A stretch of DNA of 64,000 bases from an uncultured Lachnospiraceae bacterium (GTDB lineage Bacteria; Bacillota; Clostridia; Lachnospirales; Lachnospiraceae), in assembly GCA_910578645.1 (NCBI GenBank), contig CAJTQI010000008.1, positions 124,001 to 188,000 on the forward strand. Direction: 5' to 3'. The translations under genes were made by a program, and so were the position numbers. Shown here piece after piece: positions 1 to 8,522 of the stretch. Under the pieces are notes generated by a model. That model saw nothing but the letters and a program-made list of their open reading frames with translations. It ran no database searches and was not told the DNA's origin. The stretch's first letter is position 1, and each line of letters begins with the position of its first letter.

Positions 1-555
1 AGCAAGTGGCTGTCCCTTGATTACTTCCGCTATAATGTAACATGCCTGCCCCGGCGTAAACGGTTTATGGTGGATTATACCCGGGAATGGGAGACGGAAC
101 AGTACTTGAAACATTATGACGGTAGTGTCGCCTACCAGAGGAGCTTGCGGGAAGTTGATGTAAGTGAAGTAGAAGAATTGACACGTCGGTCTATCGAAGA
201 GCATGTGGTGTACCGCATGACCGATTTTAAGGAGATTGACGAAGAGAGTATGAAGCTGTTGGACGCTCTGGTGGGGTATTTGCAGGAGCGCGGTGTGGAG
301 GTGATGTTATACTTGCCACCTTATTCACCCATGATGTATAATTACATAGAATCTGAGGAACAGTACCGGATTACGTTTGAGATTGAAGACAGAATTAAAC
401 AGATGGCGTCGAAGAGGAATGTGGAGCTGTATGGTTCCTATGACCCTGCAGGCTGTGGGCTTGAGATGACGGATTTGTATGATATTTACCATGTGAAGAC
501 AGAGAAAATGATGGATACGTTCTATCTGTCGCTTTCTGTGTCGGATACCCCGTAG
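1..555 (+). CDS. SGNH/DltD-like surface acyl-transfer protein, C-terminal part
   Basis: The reading frame is open from base 1 and ends in TAG at 553-555, so 184 residues of a C-terminal fragment are visible and the true start lies upstream. An alternating beta/alpha stretch, with a hydrophobic strand ending in LYLPPY, is followed near the end by DLYDIYH. That D-x-x-H pair is the usual C-terminal catalytic Asp-His of SGNH/DltD/AlgX-like proteins. The Gly-Asp-Ser-type nucleophile block would be upstream and is not visible. It stops 63 bases before an adenylation enzyme gene that opens a dlt-like run with a carrier protein and an MBOAT protein. By analogy with DltD I infer it helps pass an acyl or aminoacyl group to an extracytoplasmic polymer. 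Family assignment rests on one motif plus context, so it is moderate. Confidence 0.6.
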   Translation, partial: SKWLSLDYFRYNVTCLPRRKRFMVDYTREWETEQYLKHYDGSVAYQRSLREVDVSEVEELTRRSIEEHVVYRMTDFKEIDEESMKLLDALVGYLQERGVEVMLYLPPYSPMMYNYIESEEQYRITFEIEDRIKQMASKRNVELYGSYDPAGCGLEMTDLYDIYHVKTEKMMDTFYLSLSVSDTP

Positions 556-618
556 TAAGTTGACAGGGTAGCGGTTATATGCTTTGTCAGAGCGTTGGAA
601 AGGGCTTGGATAATTATT

Positions 619-2124
619 ATGAAGGCGAATGTTACATACTGGTTGGATAAGAGTGCGGATAAATTCCCGGACAAACCTGCTTTTGTGGATGAAAACAAGA
701 CAGTTACCTTTAGCAAGCTGAGACAACAGGCCATGGCATTGGCCACCCAGATGATTCGGAAGGGTCTGTTTAAGCGTCCGGTTGTGGTCTATCTGGAGAA
801 GGGCGTCGATGTTCTGGTTTCCTTTATGGGGGCGGCATATAGCTGCAACTTTTATTCTCCCATTGATATTGATATGCCGGTGAGTCGGGTGAATAAGATA
901 TTGGAAGTTTTGCAGCCGTCTTTGGTGGTGACTACTGCCGCCTTGCAGGATGCCTTTAAAAGTTACAATTATGAAGGTGATTATCTGATTTTTGAGGAGG
1001 CGTCTGCATTGCCGGCGGATAAACAGGCGATTGACGCTACCCGGGGCAGGGGAATCGACACGGACCTTTTGTATGTATTGTTTACTTCCGGTTCCACAGG
1101 TGTGCCCAAAGGCGTCACCATCAACCACCGTTCGGTAATTGATTATATTGACTGGGTGACGGAGACTTTTGAGATTACGCAACAGGACAGTTTCGGAAAT
1201 CAGGCGCCTTTTTATTTTGACAATTCCATTCTTGATATCTACAGTACCATAAAGACTGGGGCGACGACCTATATTATCCCGAAGAACTTGTTTGCCCAGC
1301 CGGTGCCTTTGTTGGAGTATCTGAAGGAAAAGAAGATTAATACGATTTTCTGGGTGCCGTCGGCACTGATTGTGGTGGCGAAACTGAAAGCGTTCCGCAA
1401 CGTGGACTTGTCGGATACCCTGCAGAGGGTACTTTTCTGTGGTGAGGTTATGCCCAACAAGCAACTTAATATATGGCGGAAGTTCCTGCCGGATGTTCTG
1501 TATGCGAATCTGTATGGGCCTACGGAAATCACGGATGCCTGCACTTATTATATTGTGGAGCGTGAATTTGCCGACGATGAGCCGCTTCCTATCGGTATTC
1601 CTATGGCCAATACGGATATTTTGATATTGAATGACAAGGATGAGCCTGTATCGGGCGATGAAGTAGGGGAGTTGTGTGTCAGGGGAACTTCGCTTTCCAT
1701 GGGATACTATAACAATCCCGAGAAGACCAGGGAAGCTTTCGTGCAGAATCCGCTGAATCTCTGCGTGCCGGAAACCATATACAGAACCGGTGATTTGGTG
1801 AAGTACAATGATTACGGCGAGATTGTCTATCTGTCCCGCAAGGATTTCCAGATTAAGCATATGGGACACCGGATTGAGTTGGGAGAGATTGAGACGGCGG
1901 TATCCTCGTTGCCTGAGATTGCGCTGTGCTGTTGCCTGTATGATGAGAAACGCCAGAAAATTGTGCTGTTTATCGAAGAAGAACTGGACAAGGCTTATAT
2001 TAACGGGCAGATATCCAGGCTGGTGCCGGAGTACATGCTGCCGAATAAGGTGGTTACTTTGCAGAAGATGCCTATCAATGCCAACGGCAAGATTGACAGG
2101 GTGAAGTTGAAGGAATTTATATAA
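619..2124 (+). CDS. DltA-like amino-acid adenylation enzyme (carrier protein ligase)
   Basis: A 501-residue stand-alone ANL-superfamily adenylating enzyme. Visible core motifs are FTSGSTGVPKG (about 155-165), FDNS (about 200-203), LFCGEVMP (272-279), YGPTE (299-303), YRTGD (388-392) and the C-terminal lysine in NGKIDR (K491). Length and the LFCGEV block match DltA, which activates D-alanine with ATP and loads it on the carrier DltC; the Asp of FDNS is the residue that usually binds the substrate amino group. I therefore infer an amino acid is activated, but which one cannot be read by eye. A TTG 24 bases upstream is an alternative start; I chose the ATG because the protein then begins where DltA proteins normally do. 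It lies between the SGNH fragment and a formyltransferase, probably in one operon with the carrier protein and MBOAT genes downstream. Confidence 0.88.
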   Translation: MKANVTYWLDKSADKFPDKPAFVDENKTVTFSKLRQQAMALATQMIRKGLFKRPVVVYLEKGVDVLVSFMGAAYSCNFYSPIDIDMPVSRVNKILEVLQPSLVVTTAALQDAFKSYNYEGDYLIFEEASALPADKQAIDATRGRGIDTDLLYVLFTSGSTGVPKGVTINHRSVIDYIDWVTETFEITQQDSFGNQAPFYFDNSILDIYSTIKTGATTYIIPKNLFAQPVPLLEYLKEKKINTIFWVPSALIVVAKLKAFRNVDLSDTLQRVLFCGEVMPNKQLNIWRKFLPDVLYANLYGPTEITDACTYYIVEREFADDEPLPIGIPMANTDILILNDKDEPVSGDEVGELCVRGTSLSMGYYNNPEKTREAFVQNPLNLCVPETIYRTGDLVKYNDYGEIVYLSRKDFQIKHMGHRIELGEIETAVSSLPEIALCCCLYDEKRQKIVLFIEEELDKAYINGQISRLVPEYMLPNKVVTLQKMPINANGKIDRVKLKEFI

Positions 2125-2152
2125 AAATTTCAGGTTTAGTGTAAGGGTGAAG

Positions 2153-3034
2153 ATGGGCAGGATTATGGATACGGCATTTCGTAAGCTAATTGTGATTGGA
2201 TATGGAAAGGTGACGGGCGAAGTATTGCGATATGTCCGTGAACGTCAGGAGGAATACGGATATGGCCTGGATTTTATTGAGCATGAAGTACACCCTTTAA
2301 GCATGACGGAGAAAATCTGTGAGGAGAAGGGCATCCCTTTTCACCGGATAACGGATAAGAAAGAGCTTGCGGCTTTTTTTGACGGCCTTGAAGAACGGAC
2401 ACTGGTTATCAGCGCAAGCAATAATTTCCTGTTTCCCGCATCTGTGGTGGGGAAGGCAAATATCACGATTATCAATTTCCACAATGCGCTTCTGCCTGCA
2501 TATCCCGGAAGGAACGCGCCTACCTGGGCAATCTACATGGGAGAAAAGGAGAGCGGGATTACATGGCATTACGTGACGGCAGGGGTTGATGAGGGTAATA
2601 TCATCATCCGGAAGAGGTGTGCCATCGGTGAAGACACGAAAGCCTATGAATTGGCCGGCAGCCTGATGGACTTGGCGGGTGAGGCCTTTAGAGAATGTTT
2701 CGCAGATGTTATGGCGGAATGTGTGGAGGCGAAGGAACAGGAGTTTGTTCCGGAGCGGAGGATGTACCGTTCTTATGAGGCGCCTGCGGACGGGTTTTTC
2801 CGGCTGACAGACCGGGCGGAAGATATTTACCGCCTTCTGCGCAGCCTGGATTATGGAAAGAATGATATCTTCCCGCCTGCCCGTACGATAATAGAGGGAC
2901 GGGAAGTGAAGGTGCTCAGATACCGCAAGGTGACGCCGCAGAAGAGGAAAAAGGAGGACGGCGTCATATATCTTCCGCTTCCTGCGGACAGTTTTTTGAA
3001 AATAAAGTATAGCGCCCTGGACAATGAAAGATGA
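2153..3034 (+). CDS. N-formyltransferase (Fmt/sugar- or aminoacyl-N-formyltransferase family)
   Basis: A 293-residue formyl-transferase-fold protein. The catalytic Asn-His-Asp triad of the family is visible: IINFHNALLPAYPG supplies N108 and H110, and GVDEGN supplies D146. The family takes a formyl group from 10-formyltetrahydrofolate and places it on a primary amine, e.g. methionyl-tRNA, an amino-sugar nucleotide, or (LgrA of gramicidin synthesis) an aminoacyl group on a carrier protein. The C-terminal part (about 200-293) does not look like the tRNA-binding Fmt domain. AAGGG sits five bases before the chosen ATG; a GTG six bases earlier is the alternative. Its place between the adenylation and carrier-protein genes suggests the substrate is the aminoacyl-carrier or its product. 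Formylation of an amino-sugar nucleotide for the glycan is the main alternative. Confidence 0.85.
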   Translation: MGRIMDTAFRKLIVIGYGKVTGEVLRYVRERQEEYGYGLDFIEHEVHPLSMTEKICEEKGIPFHRITDKKELAAFFDGLEERTLVISASNNFLFPASVVGKANITIINFHNALLPAYPGRNAPTWAIYMGEKESGITWHYVTAGVDEGNIIIRKRCAIGEDTKAYELAGSLMDLAGEAFRECFADVMAECVEAKEQEFVPERRMYRSYEAPADGFFRLTDRAEDIYRLLRSLDYGKNDIFPPARTIIEGREVKVLRYRKVTPQKRKKEDGVIYLPLPADSFLKIKYSALDNER

Positions 3035-3084
3035 TAGGGCTATGAAATTTACATAGGATATTTCTGAAAGGGGAACGATATAAT

Positions 3085-3315
3085 ATGGAAGAAAAAGTTT
3101 TGCAAATCTTAGAAGAACACTGTATTGAAGCGTTGGATTATGACGGGGACAGTATGATGGAAGACGGTATTATCGATTCCTTCACAGTTATCAATGTGGT
3201 AAGCGACCTGGAAGATGAATTTGATATCGAAATCGATGCAAAATATGTGGTGGCGGAGAATTTCAAGAACAAGGAGGCAATCATAGCCCTGGTGCAGAGA
3301 TTGCTGGATGAATAA
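3085..3315 (+). CDS. DltC-like acyl/aminoacyl carrier protein
   Basis: A 76-residue acidic four-helix carrier protein. The phosphopantetheine attachment site is the serine of IIDSF (S32), closer to DltC (LLDSF) than to fatty-acid ACP (DSL). The following VVSDLEDEFDIEI is the usual helix II, which binds partner enzymes. A GGGGA ribosome site precedes the ATG. It should be charged by the upstream adenylation enzyme and hand the group to the MBOAT protein, whose ATG follows this gene's stop codon with no gap, so the two are probably translationally coupled. Polyketide or fatty-acid roles are unlikely because no such enzymes are nearby. Confidence 0.9.
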   Translation: MEEKVLQILEEHCIEALDYDGDSMMEDGIIDSFTVINVVSDLEDEFDIEIDAKYVVAENFKNKEAIIALVQRLLDE

Positions 3316-4890
3316 ATGCAGCTTCTATCATATTCTTTCATGATACTCTGGGCCATGACCTTTGCTCTCTATTATCTTGTCCCGAAGAAAATGCAGTGGT
3401 ATGTCCTGCTCGTGTCAAGTGTGCTGTTCTACGTGATTGGGCTAGGAGGTTTTCCCATAAACCTGCTTCTGACCGGCGTTACGACTTACGGCTGTGGCAT
3501 TTATCTGGAGAGGCAGCTTGCACAGGAAAAAGAAGGATTGAAACAGTGTGGGGACAGGGAGCGGAAGAAAGCGTATAAGGCTCTGTGCCAGAGGAAACGA
3601 AAAAGAGTGCAGTGCCTTTATATCCTGGTGAATCTGGGATTGCTGCTTTTCTATAAATATGCCGTGGTTGCACTGCCTTTTGCGGAGAATGTGTTCGGCG
3701 CCCAAGCGGGATTTTTAGGAAAAGTGGTGATGCCTCTTGGCATTTCTTTCTATACACTGACGGCTATTGGCTATGTGGTTGATGTGGGTAGGGAAAATTG
3801 TGCGGTGGAGAAGGACTTTTTGAAGGTACTTTTGTTTCTTGCCTATTTTCCCTCGGTGACGCAGGGGCCTTTTTGCCGTTTTGGGCAGATGCGCGAGCAG
3901 TTTCTCAGGGTGCATGCCTTCCGGTATGATGAGATGGTGCGGGGGATACAGAGATTTGTCTGGGGAGCTTTTAAGAAACTTGTGATTGCGGACAGGCTTG
4001 GTATTTTTGTGGACAGGGTTTATGGCGTGGAGGCAGTGTCTGTCCCGGGCAGTATTTTTGCCTGTGCCACGTTTTTTTATATGTTGCAGCTCTATGCGGA
4101 TTTTTCCGGTTACATCGATATGGCGGCGGGAGTCAGCGAAAGTTTTGACATTCATCTTCCGGATAATTTCAAGCGTCCTTATTTCTCACGCTCCGTGGCG
4201 GAATTTTGGCGCAGGTGGCATATCACCCTGGGAGCATGGTTTAAAGATTACGTGATGTTTTCCTTTGTGATGTCAGGGATTGGACGTAAGATTGGAAAAG
4301 CGTGCAAAAATAAGTGGAACGGTATGGGCAGGCAGGTTGCGCCCATTATCGGGACTATGCTTGTCTGGATTTTTACAGGAATGTGGCATGGCAGGACGCT
4401 CAGTTATATGTTATGGGGAATATATTACGGTGTGATTATGAGTGTCAGCCTTCTTCTGGAGCCTTGGTTTGTCGGTTGGAAGGAGAAATTCCGTATCAGG
4501 GACGGAAAGGCCTGGAGCTTTTTTTGTATGGCGCGTACATGGCTCATTGTTTTTCTGGCGGATGTGTTAATCCGAAGCGAGAGTCTGACTCAGGCAGGCG
4601 CGGTGTATCTGTCCTTCTTCAGCAGACTCCATATAAAAGGATTGTTTTCCAGTGAATTGACATCCTATGGCCTGGGGAAATATGATTTTCTTCTGTTATT
4701 TATGGTGTTGGTGATTTGGCTTGCGGTTTCTTTGTTGGAAGAACGGGGAGAGGATGTACGGACGTATCTTGCTAAGAAGCCGGCCCTTGTCCGGTGGGCA
4801 TGCTATTACGGAGTCGTACTGCTTGTGCTCATCACGGGAATTTATGGAGGCAACTATGATACGGCAATGTTTATGTATCAGAGTTTTTGA
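3316..4890 (+). CDS. MBOAT family membrane O-acyltransferase (DltB/AlgI-like)
   Basis: A 524-residue polytopic protein with roughly 11 hydrophobic segments. It has the two MBOAT histidine signatures: FWRRWHITLG (H302) and the catalytic GMWHG (H358). MBOAT proteins such as DltB and AlgI move an acyl or aminoacyl group from a cytoplasmic carrier across the membrane toward a polymer outside. The start codon directly abuts the stop of the carrier gene, and an SGNH protein is encoded at the start of the run, so the full set A, carrier, B and D of a dlt-like pathway is present with one extra enzyme. I infer that the carrier-bound group, possibly formylated, is passed through this protein to a surface glycan. 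Family is certain; substrate is not. Confidence 0.93.
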   Translation: MQLLSYSFMILWAMTFALYYLVPKKMQWYVLLVSSVLFYVIGLGGFPINLLLTGVTTYGCGIYLERQLAQEKEGLKQCGDRERKKAYKALCQRKRKRVQCLYILVNLGLLLFYKYAVVALPFAENVFGAQAGFLGKVVMPLGISFYTLTAIGYVVDVGRENCAVEKDFLKVLLFLAYFPSVTQGPFCRFGQMREQFLRVHAFRYDEMVRGIQRFVWGAFKKLVIADRLGIFVDRVYGVEAVSVPGSIFACATFFYMLQLYADFSGYIDMAAGVSESFDIHLPDNFKRPYFSRSVAEFWRRWHITLGAWFKDYVMFSFVMSGIGRKIGKACKNKWNGMGRQVAPIIGTMLVWIFTGMWHGRTLSYMLWGIYYGVIMSVSLLLEPWFVGWKEKFRIRDGKAWSFFCMARTWLIVFLADVLIRSESLTQAGAVYLSFFSRLHIKGLFSSELTSYGLGKYDFLLLFMVLVIWLAVSLLEERGEDVRTYLAKKPALVRWACYYGVVLLVLITGIYGGNYDTAMFMYQSF

Positions 4891-4943
4891 CGCGCTCTGA
4901 TTGCCGTCATTTTATATTTGGTTTAGGAAGATAGGTTTATCCG

Positions 4944-6044
4944 ATGAGAAAGATTGTCTTTCATTTAAACTGCCTGGAACAGGGCGGTGCAGAAAGGGTT
5001 GTCACAAATCTGGCCAACCAGTTTGTGGACAATGGATATGATGTGATTATCGCCACGGAGTGGTATGGTGAGAATGAATTTAAAACTGACAAGCGTGTCA
5101 GACGTGTGCATGTTGGGTTGCGGCAAGGCGATGAGAAGAAACATCGCCTTATTCAGTTTTATCTGCGGGTGAAGTATTTACGGGATTTTTTGAAAAAAGA
5201 AAGACCCGACATTCTGATTCCCTTTGCAAGGAAAGCGCTGTACAGGGGATTGATGGCCGCATATTTTATGAAGCTGCCGGTGTTAATTTCCATACGTACC
5301 GACCCGGCGGGACATTATGAAGAACGTTCCGATAAGATACAGATACCCATACTGTTTCCGCGGGCGGACGGCTGTGTGTTCCAGACGCAGGGTGCAAAGG
5401 AGTTTTTTGCCCCCAGGCTGCAGGATAACTCGCGGATTATTTTAAATCCGATTAATCCCAAATATATCGGATTGCCTGAGCCTCAGGAAAGGTCGAAGAC
5501 GGTGGTGCAGTCAGGCAGGCTTGTGGACTTTAAGAATCAGCCCATGCTAATCAGGGCGTTTGTCGAGGTGCATAAAAAGCATCCCGATTACGATTTGAAA
5601 ATATACGGAGGAGATTCCTTTGACGGTACGAAGGAAATCCTGGAGCGGATAATAGAGGAAAACCATGCCCAGGACTATGTACATTTGATGGGAGCCAGTG
5701 ACAGCCTGGAAAAAGAACTGATAGATGCGGCGTTATTTGCCTTTTCTTCAGATTGGGAGGGTTTACCCAATGCGCTGCTTGAGGCCATGGCGTTGGGGCT
5801 TCCCATTGTGGCTACGGATTGTCCCTGTGGAGGACCGCGGACGGTTATGACGGACGGGGTGGATGGCCTTCTTGTTCCAATCAAAGACCAGAAGGCGATG
5901 GAGGACGGCATAAACCGTCTTATCGAAGACAGGGAACTGGCCGGACGTCTTGGCAGGGAGGCGAAAAAGATTGTCCTGCGTGCCAACGCAGATGCCGTAT
6001 ATGTGCAGTGGAGAGACTATATAGAAGAATTGTGCAGGAAGTAG
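4944..6044 (+). CDS. Glycosyltransferase family 4 (GGAERV type)
   Basis: A 366-residue GT-B fold retaining glycosyltransferase. The N-terminal acceptor domain opens with a strand and the GGAERV loop (14-19); the C-terminal nucleotide-sugar domain carries VQSGRL (188-193) and the E-x7-E motif EGLPNALLE (272-280). No membrane segment is seen, so it acts on the cytoplasmic face, presumably adding one sugar to a lipid-linked intermediate; donor and acceptor are unknown. It is about 50 bases after the MBOAT gene. It resembles the GT4 at 10657-11778 in length, in the GGAERV start and in a DRLGREA stretch near the C terminus, so the two may be old duplicates. Confidence 0.92.
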   Translation: MRKIVFHLNCLEQGGAERVVTNLANQFVDNGYDVIIATEWYGENEFKTDKRVRRVHVGLRQGDEKKHRLIQFYLRVKYLRDFLKKERPDILIPFARKALYRGLMAAYFMKLPVLISIRTDPAGHYEERSDKIQIPILFPRADGCVFQTQGAKEFFAPRLQDNSRIILNPINPKYIGLPEPQERSKTVVQSGRLVDFKNQPMLIRAFVEVHKKHPDYDLKIYGGDSFDGTKEILERIIEENHAQDYVHLMGASDSLEKELIDAALFAFSSDWEGLPNALLEAMALGLPIVATDCPCGGPRTVMTDGVDGLLVPIKDQKAMEDGINRLIEDRELAGRLGREAKKIVLRANADAVYVQWRDYIEELCRK

Positions 6045-6087
6045 AAGATTGAAAAGAGAGACGAGAAGCGCAGAAATGGGGTAAAAG

Positions 6088-7545
6088 ATGAACCGTAGCA
6101 AAATTGTTGAGAAAATTGTGATTATACTGAATTGCGGCGCCATATTTTTTATGGTGTATGTGATTACAAAAGGGGCGGGATACACGGTGCTTTTGGGGGA
6201 TGATTTCACCCACGGAGTCAGGGTCGGGGTTTTTCATGTCCCCTTTTTTCAATATCTGCTCGCTTCCGTCCGGTATATGAGAGAAATATATTTGGACTGG
6301 CAGGGGACATATTTTGCAATGTTTCTCCAGGCGCTTTTTTCTCCTGTGAACAACTTTGGTATGGCGCAGCTCCGGGCTGTCATGATGTTTAATGCGCTGT
6401 TTTTCTTTGTCTCATTGTTCGGTATGTACTGGGCGGCTTCGGGGTATGTTTTTTGCGGGAGAAAGGAAATTTCTATTCGGCTGAGCATCTTTACAGTTAT
6501 CTTGTTTGCGATATTGGATGCGGATGTGTTTACGGAAATTTTTTTCTGGTATTCTGGTGCGGTGGCATATAGTATCCCCTTTTCTTTCCTCTTTCTTTCC
6601 GTAGCCTGTTTCCTTATGCAAAATCACACATGTTATTCTAAAAAGATAAGAAATCTGTTGACAGTGTGCGGTGCCATATCGGTTTTCTTAGCTTCGGGAG
6701 GCTCCCTGGCAGTCAGCGGAACGGGCTGTTATGCTGTTGTGCTTATGACCATAGGGTTTTATCTTGTGTCCAGGAAAATTTCCGTGAGAAACATAATTGT
6801 TACGGTGGCGGGAATTGCAGGTGCATTGGTTAATGTGGCCGGGCCCGGTAATTTTTCCAGGCATACCTATAACAGTGGTGAAGATTCCTGGATGCTTGTG
6901 CAGTCGGTGAAGTGGGCGGTCAAGACGGTCTGGCGTGAAATTGACAGGCTGACGGGAGAGACAATGTTTGGCGTCATGCTTGTAATTATGGTTTTGGCAG
7001 GCATTTATTTGGCAAGAAGACTGAAACCTGTGTTTTGGGCGTATGGCATTATCACTGTTTTGGCGTTGGCAGCCGGGTATGTGACGGCGTTTCCTGTTGC
7101 TTTTGGATACGGTGGCTCAGAATTTCCAAACAGATGTTATTTTATATTGGATGTGACATTGGTGCTGTCTATATTGAATTTTGCTCTGTTTGCAGGATGC
7201 TGCCTGGATAGATGGGCGGACTTATATGAGAGTAGGAGAGCCTGTGCTGTTCTTGTGATAGTGACATTTTCGTCATTTTTATTTGCGCCGCAGTCCTTTT
7301 CCGATTCTTCCCTGATGGCGGTGGCAGGCTCGGTGCATGACGGCTCCTACAGAGAATATTATGAGTCATGTACCGCTTTGTATGATTATCTGGCGGATTG
7401 TCCGGAGGATGATGTGGTGCTTGAGGTGCCTGGATATATTGAAGATTTTGAATGTTTTTATCTGGATGAGGACGAGAACGGGTGGGTGAACGTGGGTATG
7501 GCGCAATTTTACCACAAAAATTCCGTGAGAAAGAAAGCGGAGTGA
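6088..7545 (+). CDS. Polytopic membrane protein, DUF6056-like (possible GT-C)
   Basis: A 485-residue protein with about ten hydrophobic helices and no long soluble domain. It shares scattered motifs with the proteins at 20153 and 62214: an acidic DDFTHG (38-43) after the first helix, WQGTY (71-75), a GG-x-L stretch followed by an N-x-x-GPGN loop, and a short extracytoplasmic tail. An acidic pair in the first outer loop is typical of GT-C enzymes, which use polyprenyl-phosphate sugars outside the membrane; that role is inference. I remember related Lachnospiraceae proteins being called DUF6056 but could not check. It is the most divergent of the three copies and lies between a GT4 and a deacetylase-like gene. 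Confidence 0.65.
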   Translation: MNRSKIVEKIVIILNCGAIFFMVYVITKGAGYTVLLGDDFTHGVRVGVFHVPFFQYLLASVRYMREIYLDWQGTYFAMFLQALFSPVNNFGMAQLRAVMMFNALFFFVSLFGMYWAASGYVFCGRKEISIRLSIFTVILFAILDADVFTEIFFWYSGAVAYSIPFSFLFLSVACFLMQNHTCYSKKIRNLLTVCGAISVFLASGGSLAVSGTGCYAVVLMTIGFYLVSRKISVRNIIVTVAGIAGALVNVAGPGNFSRHTYNSGEDSWMLVQSVKWAVKTVWREIDRLTGETMFGVMLVIMVLAGIYLARRLKPVFWAYGIITVLALAAGYVTAFPVAFGYGGSEFPNRCYFILDVTLVLSILNFALFAGCCLDRWADLYESRRACAVLVIVTFSSFLFAPQSFSDSSLMAVAGSVHDGSYREYYESCTALYDYLADCPEDDVVLEVPGYIEDFECFYLDEDENGWVNVGMAQFYHKNSVRKKAE

Positions 7546-7577
7546 TTGTCTCGTGGCGGCTTACCGGGAAAATTATC

Positions 7578-7606
7578 TTGTGGCGGTGCTGTGTAGCGTA
7601 TATAAT
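7578..7606 (+). promoter_or_regulatory. Candidate sigma-A promoter before the deacetylase-like gene
   Basis: TTGTGG (7578-7583), a 17-base spacer and a perfect TATAAT (7601-7606) lie in the 156-base gap between the polytopic protein and the deacetylase-like gene. The -35 box is poor, so this rests mainly on the -10 box, the spacing and the unusually wide gap. If real, it starts a transcript about 90 bases ahead of the ATG at 7702. Confidence 0.4.
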
Positions 7607-7701
7607 GATAGAGGGATATAAAGCGGCCATAGTAAACCCGGGACAGGGAAGAGGCCTGCCGGGGCCCTATTAGTTAGAGAGGAAATGAATGGAGGAAGCA
7701 T

Positions 7702-8460
7702 ATGTTTTCATACGATGATTATAAAGAGATGATTCGGATAATACAGTCTACAGGCAGGTATTGCTGCTATGCGGATGCACTTGGCAGGGATAAGTTTGTC
7801 ATTATGCGCCATGATGTGGAGTACAGTGTGGAGCGCGCCTACCAGATGGCGAGAGTGGAGCAGAGTATGGATTTTGCTTCCACATTTTTTTTCCAGTGGA
7901 CAAACAATACTTACAATATCCTGTCCAGGAGAAACATGGATATGATTAAGGATATGCATGAGAGAGGACAGCATATCGGCCTTCATTTTGCATTAAACGG
8001 CATGACGGATATGCAGCAAATCCGCAAGCGTATAAAGATGGAAATGGAAATTTTAAGCGAAATGTTTGGATTTGGAATTACTGAATTTTCCATACATAGG
8101 CCGTCTAAGGATGTTTTGCGGGAGAATATTAAGATGGATGGCATCCTGAATGCGTATCAGGATGATTTCTTCACATTTTCGGATAAAATAACGGATGATA
8201 CTGAATTGAAAGTCAAGTATATGTCGGATGCAAACCATATTTGGCGTTACGGGTATCCTGACGAGGCGAACATTACCGGCTATGATAAGGTGCAGATATT
8301 GGTGCATCCTTTTGCCTGGTGCAAAAAAGGGTATAATAATTTTGAGAATTACAGGGCCTTATTGCAGGAGAAATATGTGGAGTTGGTGGAATCCGTGGAC
8401 CATGAGTGTAAGGATTTCGGCGAGTATAAGGAATATTTTCTGGAGAAGGACGTGCGCTAG
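7702..8460 (+). CDS. Polysaccharide-deacetylase-like (CE4 fold) protein
   Basis: A 252-residue soluble protein. RHDVE (36-40) looks like the metal-binding Asp region of the carbohydrate esterase 4 / NodB fold, HIGLHF (91-96) supplies two candidate metal histidines, and SIHRPS (130-135) resembles a later motif. CE4 enzymes remove N- or O-acetyl groups from sugars. There is no signal peptide, so unlike most CE4 enzymes it would act in the cytoplasm, perhaps on a lipid-linked or nucleotide-activated sugar. GGAGG precedes the ATG. The next gene is an asparagine-synthase-like amidotransferase, so both may modify one sugar. The motifs are diverged from the family consensus, which limits confidence in catalysis. 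Confidence 0.65.
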   Translation: MFSYDDYKEMIRIIQSTGRYCCYADALGRDKFVIMRHDVEYSVERAYQMARVEQSMDFASTFFFQWTNNTYNILSRRNMDMIKDMHERGQHIGLHFALNGMTDMQQIRKRIKMEMEILSEMFGFGITEFSIHRPSKDVLRENIKMDGILNAYQDDFFTFSDKITDDTELKVKYMSDANHIWRYGYPDEANITGYDKVQILVHPFAWCKKGYNNFENYRALLQEKYVELVESVDHECKDFGEYKEYFLEKDVR

Positions 8461-8522
8461 GGCATTGTTTTAGCAGATTGCGGTATAGAGGAAGAGAGCA
8501 TTATAAGAAATAGGGTGGATAT

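Noticed and set aside
325..1869. A long open frame on the - strand opposite the adenylation gene
   Set aside because: Its translation is rich in His, Arg, Gln and Ile with no family motif, and it lies across a strong + strand gene with clear motifs. It is a codon-bias shadow; the same holds for all other - strand frames examined.
4890..4943. Possible terminator after the MBOAT gene (GACG...CGTC then ATTTTAT)
   Set aside because: Only a four-pair stem with a long loop; too weak to report as a feature.
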